Of a stretch of DNA of 64,000 bases, positions 57,394 to 64,000 are shown one piece after another. Location: positions 62,001 through 126,000 of the forward strand of contig JASBUR010000008.1 of NCBI GenBank assembly GCA_030147805.1. Reading direction: 5' to 3'. The notes under the pieces were generated by a model, which saw nothing but the letters and a program-made list of their open reading frames with translations, had not been told where the DNA came from and did not search any database. This stretch comes from Sphingomonadaceae bacterium (lineage in GTDB: Bacteria; Pseudomonadota; Alphaproteobacteria; Sphingomonadales; Sphingomonadaceae). Every line of letters starts with the position of its first letter. The stretch's first letter is position 1. The translations under genes were made by a program, and so were the position numbers.

Positions 57394-58194
57394 TCAGCTG
57401 ATGCGGTAAGCCGACAGAATGTCGCGCGTCGGTTGTTCGGCTCGCCGCTCGGCGAGCTTCTCGGCGGTCAGCCAGGACAGAATGGCGCCGTTCGTGTGGC
57501 GCGCAAGAAGCGCTTCGACGATCCAGTCGGCGATCGTGCCGGCGTGATCGCCGATGAGGTTGACCACCGCTTCGCGCGCCGCGCGCTGTTCCGCGGGAAC
57601 GCGGGCATGCTCCCTGAAAAAGCCCTCGGTCATCACCAGCCCGGGACTGAGCCCGCCGACGATATAGGGCTGCCCCTCGGCTTCGGCGGCCAACGCGCGC
57701 GTCATGAAGGTCAGGCCGGCTTTGGTTGTAGCGTAGCCGTTCATGCCCGGTACGGGCACGCCGTCCCAGCCGGCGCCCAGCACGTTCCAGATCGCGCCGC
57801 CGCCCTGCCGCATCATACCCGCAGCCGCGACGCGACAGCCATTCATGGTGCCGACGAGATTGATGTCGATCATCCGGCGAAAATCGGATCCGGGCATCGC
57901 GGCCAGCGCCTGGCCGGTGAGCGCAAGGCCGGCGTTGTTGATCCACCAGCCGACTTCGCCGCGCGTGGCGGCGAAATCCCACAGCCGCTCGACCTGCGCC
58001 TCGTCGGTGACGTCGCACGCCACCATGTGGATGGCAGCGCGTTGCCCATCGCCGGCTTCGGTGACGGGATCGCCGAGGTCCGGCGCGCAGCCGATCACGG
58101 GGACGCCAGCCTCGGCCAGCGCCACCGCCAGCGCGCGACCGAGGCCGCAGGTGGCGCCGGTCACCACCGCGAGCTTCGGGGCGCTGCCTGTCAC
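57394..58194 (-). CDS. Short-chain dehydrogenase/reductase
   Basis: SDR of 266 residues. The N-terminal nucleotide motif GATCGLGRA (near 13-21) departs from the usual TGxxxGIG by a Cys and a Leu; NNAG and the catalytic YxxxK (YATTK) are present, with Ser position occupied by Leu-Gly (NVLGAGWDG), an unusual replacement. It may be an atypical SDR. GTG start at 58194, nine bases after the RidA-like protein gene. Last gene of the 60-57 kb group. Confidence 0.85.
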   Translation of the reverse strand: MTGSAPKLAVVTGATCGLGRALAVALAEAGVPVIGCAPDLGDPVTEAGDGQRAAIHMVACDVTDEAQVERLWDFAATRGEVGWWINNAGLALTGQALAAMPGSDFRRMIDINLVGTMNGCRVAAAGMMRQGGGAIWNVLGAGWDGVPVPGMNGYATTKAGLTFMTRALAAEAEGQPYIVGGLSPGLVMTEGFFREHARVPAEQRAAREAVVNLIGDHAGTIADWIVEALLARHTNGAILSWLTAEKLAERRAEQPTRDILSAYRIS

Positions 58195-58203
58195 CGGGCC
58201 CCG

Positions 58204-59571
58204 CTAATTCTTGTCGGGTACGTAGGCGATGAGATCGAGCAGCGCGTTGGCGCCGGGCACGACCAGCGGGCCGCCGATCCTCATCGTCGTCGACGCCGGC
58301 TTCACGCCGGGGAAATAGGACGCCCATTCCTCGATCGAATCGGCGAAATGCGTGCCCTCGTCATGGAAGCAGGCGCGGCGCACGACATTCTCGACGCTGG
58401 TCCCGGCCGCCGCGCAGATCGCCGCGACATTCTTCATCATGTAGCGCATCTGGTTCTTGCCCGGCAGGCCGTACCAGGGGAAATTCTCGTGGCGCAGCAT
58501 GCCGTCGGCGAGAACGCCGCGCGAATCGCAGGCCATCTGCTGGCTGAGGAAGAGGAAGTTGCCGACCTTGACCGCCTGCGGCTCGTGGCTGAACGGCTCG
58601 GGCGCGTCGGAGGTCTCGATGCGGTGGATCTCAAGCGTCGAATCGTCGGCGAGGAGCGTCAGCGCGATCTCGATGCGGCTGCCGCGCGTGCCGAGGCCCA
58701 TGTAGGGGATGACGCAGCGCGCCGGCGGGTTCTCGGGGAACCAGCGCTTCCAGGCGCGGTCCATCCCGGCATAGTCGGCCGGGCTGCCGAGATAGACGTC
58801 GGCCTTGACGACGCGCTTGAGCGACCCACCCGCCGACGCGGCGATCTTCTCGAGCTTGCTCATCGTATAATCGGTCTGCGCCTCGATGTCCGACCCGTAC
58901 CAGACATGCGGGTTGGTGCGCGCCTCGCGCGCCAGCGCGCTCGGGTCGCCCATGCTGCGCGCGGCGCCATAGTCGCCCTGCCAGTCGGTCGGCACTTCGC
59001 CGGCGAGGAAGATCCAGTCGCCGCGGCGCAGCGCCGCCGAATAGCCGGCGAGCGGGGCGGGCACGCCCTCGGGCGCAGCAAAGCCCTTGGCCTCGCTGCC
59101 ATCGACGATGGCGATGAGATCGATCTCGATCTGTGCGCCGCGGACCGGCAGCTCGCGGATGCTGACCGCCACCGACGCCGGCCGTGGTTCGAAGATATAT
59201 TCGTTGCGCACATCGAGGTACGGCGTGATGCGCAGCCCTTCGGGATAGGCGTCGCCGGCGCGCATCTCGTCGAGCGTCGGACGCTCCCACGGCAGCCATT
59301 GCCAGATCCGCGCGACGTCCTTCGACAGGTCGGCGCCGCCCGCGGCGAGCGTGCGCTTTAGCGTCTCCATGACGAAGCGCGACTGCGTCGCCTGCTCGCT
59401 GCCGAGATTGGGGTTCACCGGGCGCGCCTCGGGCGGAATGCCCGTCTTGAAGTCGCTCGCCAGCTGACCCGACACGAAGATCCAGTCCGCCGCCTTCACC
59501 GCCGGCGAATAGGGCATCAGTGGCTGGGGAATATCGGGCCAGATCGCCTGCGGCGCTTTCGGATCGGTCAC
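58204..59571 (-). CDS. Triple-RidA-domain protein
   Basis: Protein of 455 residues built of three RidA/YjgF-like domains (about 18-156, 172-309 and 325-452). RidA enzymes deaminate reactive enamine/imine intermediates using a conserved Arg. By hand alignment that Arg is R285 in the middle domain (PPARCV), while the first and third domains have Ser at the matching place (RPAS, KPAS). A single chain with three domains would replace the usual homotrimer. GTG start at 59571 follows AAGGGGA. Flanked by SDR genes in a catabolic cluster. Confidence 0.85.
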   Translation of the reverse strand: MTDPKAPQAIWPDIPQPLMPYSPAVKAADWIFVSGQLASDFKTGIPPEARPVNPNLGSEQATQSRFVMETLKRTLAAGGADLSKDVARIWQWLPWERPTLDEMRAGDAYPEGLRITPYLDVRNEYIFEPRPASVAVSIRELPVRGAQIEIDLIAIVDGSEAKGFAAPEGVPAPLAGYSAALRRGDWIFLAGEVPTDWQGDYGAARSMGDPSALAREARTNPHVWYGSDIEAQTDYTMSKLEKIAASAGGSLKRVVKADVYLGSPADYAGMDRAWKRWFPENPPARCVIPYMGLGTRGSRIEIALTLLADDSTLEIHRIETSDAPEPFSHEPQAVKVGNFLFLSQQMACDSRGVLADGMLRHENFPWYGLPGKNQMRYMMKNVAAICAAAGTSVENVVRRACFHDEGTHFADSIEEWASYFPGVKPASTTMRIGGPLVVPGANALLDLIAYVPDKN

Positions 59572-59614
59572 TGTCGGGGTCCCCTTGATGGCTGGCGTGA
59601 AAGGTAGCGGCGGC

Positions 59615-60358
59615 TCAGGCCAGGCCGCCGTCGACGATGAGCGTGCGGCCGGTCACCCAGCCCGCATCGGAAGAGGCGAGCAGCGCGACCGCGCCGGCGA
59701 TGTCCTGCGGTTCGGCGACGCGGGCGAGCGGCGTCTGCGCCGCAATGCCGTCCATCGTCGCCGCGTCGATCCACGCGGTCATCGCGGTGCGAGTCGCACC
59801 GGGCGCGACGGCGTTGACGCGGATGCCGCGCGCGCCGAGTTCGCGAGCGAAGCCCTGCGTCAGACAGGCGACCGCCGCCTTTGCCGCACTGTAGAGCGTC
59901 AGCCCGGGCAATGGCGAAAAGGCAAGGTTCGAACTGACGTTGATGATCGCACCGCCGCGATCCATGTGCGGCAGGCACGCCTGCGTGACGAGCACGACGC
60001 TCGCGACGTTGACCGCCAGCTCGCGGCTGATCTCGGCCTCGCTCATCGCGCCGAGCGCCATCGGCGTCGAGATGCCGGCGTTGTTGACCAGCACCGAGAT
60101 GCCGCCGAACCGATCGGCAACCGCGTCGGCCATGCGGCCGACCTCGGCGGCGCTGGTGATGTCGGCCGCGACCGCGAACGCCTGGCCGCCGGCGCGCTCG
60201 ATCTCGTCGACGAGGCGGGCAGCGGCGTCGCCCGAGCGGTTGTAATGAACGGCGACCCGGCGCCCCTGAGCGGCGAAGCGACGGACGATGGCGGCACCGA
60301 TGCCGCCCGATCCCCCGGTGACCAATACTGCCTTCTCGTGATCCGCCGGCTCGGCCAT
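59615..60358 (-). CDS. Short-chain dehydrogenase (FabG-like)
   Basis: SDR of 247 residues with the complete motifs: TGGSGGIGAA (near 14-23), NNAG, catalytic Ser (NVSSNLAF) and YSAAK. C-terminal sequence VTGRTLIVDGG is typical. ATG at 60358 with GGGGTG upstream; a GTG at 60364 is an alternative. It starts the second transcription unit of the terminal cluster, behind the AT-rich promoter at 60402. Confidence 0.93.
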   Translation of the reverse strand: MAEPADHEKAVLVTGGSGGIGAAIVRRFAAQGRRVAVHYNRSGDAAARLVDEIERAGGQAFAVAADITSAAEVGRMADAVADRFGGISVLVNNAGISTPMALGAMSEAEISRELAVNVASVVLVTQACLPHMDRGGAIINVSSNLAFSPLPGLTLYSAAKAAVACLTQGFARELGARGIRVNAVAPGATRTAMTAWIDAATMDGIAAQTPLARVAEPQDIAGAVALLASSDAGWVTGRTLIVDGGLA

Positions 60359-60401
60359 GGGCACCCCGCAAGAGCGTCGTCGCTTATGATCGTTTGATAT
60401 A

Positions 60402-60428
60402 ACTATATAACAATTAGATATGCGTCAA
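60402..60428 (-). promoter_or_regulatory. AT-rich promoter or operator of the SDR/RidA unit
   Basis: On the minus strand TTGACG (60428-60423), a 15-base spacer and TATAGT (60407-60402) form a promoter candidate, in a patch far richer in A/T than its surroundings. The ATATGC...CAAA part resembles 63990-63999, upstream of the first gene of the cluster, hinting at a common regulator. Confidence 0.4.
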
Positions 60429-60471
60429 AGGAATTCCCGAGCGCGTCTCGGCCACTCGGCGCACGGATGTT

Positions 60472-61395
60472 TCAGGCGGCCGGAGTCTCTGCCGGCAGGC
60501 CGGCGGCGAGGTCGCCGGCGGTGAGGAACCGCGTGTCCGACTGCCCCCGCAGCCAGCGCAGCAAGCCCTCGAAGGCACCGATGCGAAACGGCAGGCCCAT
60601 GACATAGGGCGTGACATGCAGCGGCAGCATCCGCGGCGCGCCCTCGCCGGCAAGCCAGGCGAAGGCGTCCTTCATCTGCTCGACATAGCTATCGGCGGAA
60701 TTCTGCTGAACGACGATGATCTGCCGGTCGGACAGTTCATGATTGTAGCCGACGTTGACGATCGGCCCCGCGTCGGTGCCCTGCCGATAGGGCAGGTCGT
60801 CGTTCACCCAGTCGAGGCAATAGCCGAAGCCTTCCTCGACGAGGAGCCGCGGCGTGTTCCAGCCTTGCGAGCGGGCGATCGACAGCCAGCCCTTGGGCGC
60901 GGCACCGGTCGCCGCCGCCAGCGTATCGCGCGCGCGGACGATCATCGCACGCTCGCTGGCTTCGGGAACGCTGCTGTCGATCGTGGCGTCCATGTCGGTG
61001 GCGTGCGCGACGATCTCATGGCCGCTGGCGACGATGTCGGCAATGATCGACGGATAGCGTTCGGCGATCGCCGAATTCACCGCGACGGTCACGCGGACTC
61101 CGGCGGCGGCGAAGGCGTCGAGCAGCCGGTAGAAGCCGACGCGCGTACCATATTCGCGCGCGGTATAATGGCGATAGTCGGGATAGGCGGTCTGCATGTG
61201 CCCAGGGGCGCGGAACGGCGCCTCGCCGGGGACGATCGGGAACCATTCGAGGCTGACGAGGATCGCGACCGCCATGCGCGCGCCGCCCGGCCAGGCAAGC
61301 GGCGGGCGCTCGAACAGGTTGGACCAGGGGTAAAGGTCGTGATCCATCCCGGGGCGGCGCCGGGGATAGTCGAAATAGGCTGGGTCGAGCGTCAT
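60472..61395 (-). CDS. Polysaccharide-deacetylase-fold hydrolase (PuuE-like), A
   Basis: NodB-fold protein of 307 residues. The WPGGARMAVAILVSLEW strand and GHEIVAHATDMD segment are typical of the branch that includes cofactor-independent allantoinase (PuuE). It probably hydrolyses an amide or cyclic amide rather than chitin. Start overlaps the stop of the next deacetylase gene upstream (ATGA). The two paralogues are clearly diverged (different N-terminal and substrate regions). Confidence 0.87.
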   Translation of the reverse strand: MTLDPAYFDYPRRRPGMDHDLYPWSNLFERPPLAWPGGARMAVAILVSLEWFPIVPGEAPFRAPGHMQTAYPDYRHYTAREYGTRVGFYRLLDAFAAAGVRVTVAVNSAIAERYPSIIADIVASGHEIVAHATDMDATIDSSVPEASERAMIVRARDTLAAATGAAPKGWLSIARSQGWNTPRLLVEEGFGYCLDWVNDDLPYRQGTDAGPIVNVGYNHELSDRQIIVVQQNSADSYVEQMKDAFAWLAGEGAPRMLPLHVTPYVMGLPFRIGAFEGLLRWLRGQSDTRFLTAGDLAAGLPAETPAA

Positions 61396-62315
61396 CGCGC
61401 CGCCTCCGGCCGATAGGCGGCGGCGTCGGCCTCGGCCGCCGCATAGGCGCCGCTGGTCAGGAAATGATCGGCGATGTCGCCGCTGCGCGTGATCCACGCC
61501 CGCCCGTCGGCCGCGATGTGGCGCAGCACCTCCTCGAACGGGCCGATGCGGTGCGGCTGGCCGATGAGATAGGCGTGCAGCGGGATGCACATGACGGTGC
61601 CGCCCTCGTCGGCGAGCCGGTCATATTGCCGGATCAGCGTGTCGGCATATTCGCGCGGGCTCATATTGTAGACGAAGAAGCCATAATGGTCGTTGACCTC
61701 CAGGCTGTAGGGCATCGAGATCAGCCGGCCCCTGGCGACGTGCACCGGGTTGGGCCGGTCGTCGTGGTAGAGGTCGCAGGTGTAGGTCAGCCCATAGTCG
61801 GCGATCAGGTCGAGCGTGCGCGGCGTATGCGTCAGCGCCGGCGCCAGCCAGCCCTTGATCGTCTGCCCGGTGGCGTCGCGCACGGTGCGGATCGCATCCT
61901 CGATCATCGCGCGCTCCTGGGCCTCGTCCATCCCGTAGGAGTAGCGGGTGTTGTAGATGCCGTGGCTGAAGAACTCCCAGCCGCGCGCGGCGGCGTCGGC
62001 GACCACCTCGGGCAGATGCTGGCAGAGTGCCACCGACAGCGACACCGAGCCGGGAAAGCCGTGGCGGGTCATCGCCTCGGCCATCCGCCAGTGGCCGACG
62101 CGGTTGCCATAGTCGCGGTGCGAATAGCCGACGACGTCGGGATGCGCGCGCGTCCAGCTTTTGCGGTGCGGGTTGGCCGGCGGGTCGAGCTCATAATATT
62201 CGAGGTTGGGCGACACCCAGACCGCGACGCGCTTGCCGCCCGGCCAGTCGATCGCCGGCCGGTCGCGCCAGGGGCGGAAGTCGTACAGCCCGGGGTCGCG
62301 CTCGCCTTCCCTCAT
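61392..62315 (-). CDS. Polysaccharide-deacetylase-fold hydrolase (PuuE-like), B
   Basis: NodB-fold protein of 307 residues, same length as its neighbour. Core stretches IDWPGGKRVAVWVSPNLEYYE, GHWRMAEAMTRHGFPGSVSLS and EFFSHGIYN are conserved. It is coupled on both sides by overlapping start and stop codons (with paralogue A and with the cysteine hydrolase gene), so the three enzymes are made together. Possible role: sequential amide or ring hydrolysis. Confidence 0.87.
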   Translation of the reverse strand: MREGERDPGLYDFRPWRDRPAIDWPGGKRVAVWVSPNLEYYELDPPANPHRKSWTRAHPDVVGYSHRDYGNRVGHWRMAEAMTRHGFPGSVSLSVALCQHLPEVVADAAARGWEFFSHGIYNTRYSYGMDEAQERAMIEDAIRTVRDATGQTIKGWLAPALTHTPRTLDLIADYGLTYTCDLYHDDRPNPVHVARGRLISMPYSLEVNDHYGFFVYNMSPREYADTLIRQYDRLADEGGTVMCIPLHAYLIGQPHRIGPFEEVLRHIAADGRAWITRSGDIADHFLTSGAYAAAEADAAAYRPEAAR

Positions 62316-62995
62316 GCCCGCGCCTCCAGCCAGTCGACGACCTCCTGCACCGCGACGACATCGGCATATTTCAGCTGGAGGTCGGTGAGGTTGGCGAAGT
62401 GAAAGCTCTCATGCTTGTCGGCGCAGGTTTCGATCGGGACGATCGTCCGGTAGCCGCGGCTGAGCGAATCGACCGCGGTGGCGCGCACGCAGCCTGACGT
62501 AGAGCCGCCGGTGACCACCACCGTGTCGACCCTGTGCCAGACCAGCAGGCTCTGCAGCGGCGTCTCGAAGAAGGCCGACGGCATGCGCTTGGTGTAGATC
62601 GCGTCGACGCCGCGATCGATGGCGCAGCGGTCGTCGAAGTCGTGGCGGCGCGAGCCAATCTTGATGTTCTGCAGGCTGTCGGGGGTGTCGGTGCGCGTGC
62701 CCCAGACGCCCGCGTCGGCGGCGCTGTCCATATAGGCGACGTGCGTCCAGATCACCGGCATGCCGGCGCGGCGCGCGAGCGCCGAGATCTGGTTGGCATA
62801 GTCGATCTGCCGCGGATCGGTCTCGTAGGCGGTCTTGAACTCGTCGATGCGCGTATAGGCATTCTGGAAGTCGACGTTGACGATCGCCAGCTTCTCGCCG
62901 AAGCCGAAGCGCGCGCGCTGCGGATTGGCCATGACATCGTCGAAGATCTGCTTGGCGGTCCGCCCGTCGCTGACCATTCTGCTGCCCACGGTCAT
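62312..62995 (-). CDS. Cysteine hydrolase (isochorismatase-like)
   Basis: Amidohydrolase of 227 residues with the catalytic triad D42 (VDFQNAY), K136 (YTKRMPSAF) and C169 (GSTSGCVRAT). The pattern resembles N-carbamoylsarcosine amidohydrolase and maleamate amidase rather than isochorismatase proper. Expected action: release of ammonia (or ammonia and CO2) from an N-carbamoyl or amide intermediate. Its neighbours are consistent with a nitrogen-releasing pathway. Confidence 0.9.
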   Translation of the reverse strand: MTVGSRMVSDGRTAKQIFDDVMANPQRARFGFGEKLAIVNVDFQNAYTRIDEFKTAYETDPRQIDYANQISALARRAGMPVIWTHVAYMDSAADAGVWGTRTDTPDSLQNIKIGSRRHDFDDRCAIDRGVDAIYTKRMPSAFFETPLQSLLVWHRVDTVVVTGGSTSGCVRATAVDSLSRGYRTIVPIETCADKHESFHFANLTDLQLKYADVVAVQEVVDWLEARA

Positions 62996-63010
62996 CTTGT
63001 CCGATCCTTC

Positions 63011-63949
63011 CTACGCTGCCGCGCTCGCCACGCCCGGCCGGAACCCCTTGGGCAATCCGGCATCCGCCACGAAGCCATAGAGCGGCTCGCCCGGCAGCGC
63101 CGCCGCGAGGACGTCGCGCGCCGCCGCCAGCCGCTCGATCGAGATGCCGGTATCATAGCCCATCGCCTCGAGCATGAAGACGAGATCCTCGGTGACGATG
63201 TTGCCGCTCGCGCCGGGCGCGAACGGGCAGCCGCCGAGCCCGCCCATCGAGGCGTCGAAGGTCGTGATGCCGACGTCGAGCCCGGCGACGACATTGGCGA
63301 GCCCGAGCCCGCGCGTATTGTGGAGGTGCAGCCCGCTCACCGCGGCATCGCCGGCCTCGGCACGCACCAGCCGCACCAGCCGCCGCACCTCGTTGGGCGT
63401 CGCATAGCCGGTGGTGTCCGACAGCCCGACCTCGTCGCAACCGGCCGCCATCAATTGCCCCGCCAGCCGCTGGATGGTGCTGTCGGCGATCGCGCCTTCG
63501 AGCGTGCAGCCGAACACCGTCGACAGGCTGCCCTCGAAATGCGGGCGCCGCGCTACCGGCATGTCGGCGATCATGGCGGCGATCGCCCGCGCTTCCTCGA
63601 TCACCTGCGGGTGCGTCTTGCGCAGATTGGCGAGGCTGTGCGTCTCCGACACCGACAGCGGCAGCGTCAGCTTGTGCGCGCCGGCGGCGAGCGCGTCGGC
63701 GGCGCCGCGCCGATTGGGGACCAGCACCGCGACGGTCAGTCCGGCATGGGTCAGCGCGTGACGTACGATCTCGGCGGTGTCGGCGAGCTGCGGGATCAGC
63801 GTGGCCGGCACGAAGCTGCCGACCTCGATCTCGCGGCAGCCGGCGGCGACCAGCGCGTCGATCCAGGCCTTCTTCGCCGCGGTCGGCATCGTCGCCGCGA
63901 CGTTCTGGAGCCCGTCGCGCGGGCCGACTTCACTGACGAGGATCTTCAT
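63011..63949 (-). CDS. Hydroxymethylglutaryl-CoA lyase-like protein
   Basis: DRE-TIM metallolyase of 312 residues. SEVGPRDGLQN (near the N-terminus), the LHLHNTRGLGLANV metal site and the catalytic Cys in GGLGGCPFAPGA are intact. HMG-CoA lyases split HMG-CoA to acetoacetate and acetyl-CoA; relatives cleave other 3-hydroxy-acyl-CoAs. ATG 63949 is used; GTG 63955 is an alternative. First gene of its run. Among N-metabolism genes it may handle the carbon skeleton at the end of the pathway. Confidence 0.9.
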   Translation of the reverse strand: MKILVSEVGPRDGLQNVAATMPTAAKKAWIDALVAAGCREIEVGSFVPATLIPQLADTAEIVRHALTHAGLTVAVLVPNRRGAADALAAGAHKLTLPLSVSETHSLANLRKTHPQVIEEARAIAAMIADMPVARRPHFEGSLSTVFGCTLEGAIADSTIQRLAGQLMAAGCDEVGLSDTTGYATPNEVRRLVRLVRAEAGDAAVSGLHLHNTRGLGLANVVAGLDVGITTFDASMGGLGGCPFAPGASGNIVTEDLVFMLEAMGYDTGISIERLAAARDVLAAALPGEPLYGFVADAGLPKGFRPGVASAAA

Positions 63950-63986
63950 CTGCACACGACCTGCCTGCTGACCGTCATTTGTACTA

Positions 63987-63992
63987 AGTATA
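63987..63992 (-). promoter_or_regulatory. Putative -10 box of the terminal cluster
   Basis: The minus strand reads TATACT, one base off TATAAT, 38 bases upstream of the HMG-CoA-lyase-like gene and inside an AT-rich stretch that reaches the window end. A -35 box would lie beyond the edge. Confidence 0.4.
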
Positions 63993-64000
63993 TGCCAAAT

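Noticed and set aside
56535-58200. Direct repeat of the tRNA-Glu 3' end marking an integrated element
   Set aside because: I found no second copy of the tRNA end in the following sequence and no integrase.

Overview
The window is a chromosomal segment of a GC-rich alphaproteobacterium, most likely a sphingomonad. Supporting signs are CtrA together with its partner SciP and a TrcR-type regulator, HisZ beside serC-serA-purA, a plant-type DAHP synthase, a TonB-dependent receptor of the type sphingomonads carry in number, and sphingomonad-like intergenic palindromic repeats. Coding density is very high. Many neighbours overlap by ATGA/GTGA, and three convergent pairs share a CTAG at their stops. 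I see no insertion sequence, prophage, CRISPR array or rRNA. One tRNA gene, tRNA-Glu(CTC), lies at 56.5 kb and is followed by about 0.8 kb of unusual composition.

Layout. 0-2.8 kb: sigma54-type response regulator (cut by the window edge) and its membrane kinase. 2.8-11.6 kb: YeiH-like membrane protein, then an uptake and oxidation locus (phytanoyl-CoA-dioxygenase-like oxygenase, MFS transporter, TonB receptor, Gfo/Idh/MocA dehydrogenase, aldo/keto reductase, flavin monooxygenase). 11.8-15.3 kb: chromate-type operon (rhodanese-ChrB fusion, ornithine-cyclodeaminase-like protein, ChrA) and a DUF3147 protein. 15.4-24.2 kb: biosynthesis (serC with a probable leader RNA, serA, hisZ, purA; acyP, aroC, fabI, yihY). 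24.2-29.8 kb: DnaJ-like chaperone, pdxH, cation efflux, PhzF, mnmA, sciP, thioesterase. 29.8-33 kb: four secreted or lipoprotein envelope proteins of unknown function. 33.2-34 kb: ctrA with GTTAAC boxes upstream. 34-47.3 kb: enoyl-CoA hydratases, tgt, EF-hand protein, queA, peptidyl-prolyl isomerase, coaD, ispA, xseB, fadD, beta-lactamase-fold hydrolase, trcR, GST, quinone oxidoreductase, DUF1192 protein and a C13-family peptidase. 47.4-56.4 kb: two acyl-CoA dehydrogenases, phosphoesterase, lipid kinase, OmpA-like lipoprotein, hybrid kinase, class II DAHP synthase and a 23-residue membrane peptide. 57.4-64 kb: a minus-strand catabolic cluster.

Three themes deserve attention. First, three regulators of the alphaproteobacterial cell-cycle family (SciP, CtrA, TrcR) lie within 16 kb, two of them with distinctive leader or promoter architecture. 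Second, a TTTACGT-AA-GCGTCAA type operator precedes both the beta-lactamase-fold/fadD genes and the acyl-CoA dehydrogenase genes, so fatty or branched acyl-CoA catabolism is probably co-regulated. Third, the terminal cluster combines two PuuE-like deacetylase-fold enzymes, a cysteine amidohydrolase, an HMG-CoA-lyase-like enzyme, a triple-RidA protein and two short-chain dehydrogenases. This looks like an unassigned route for a nitrogen-containing (perhaps cyclic amide or ureide) substrate and is the best candidate here for an undescribed pathway.
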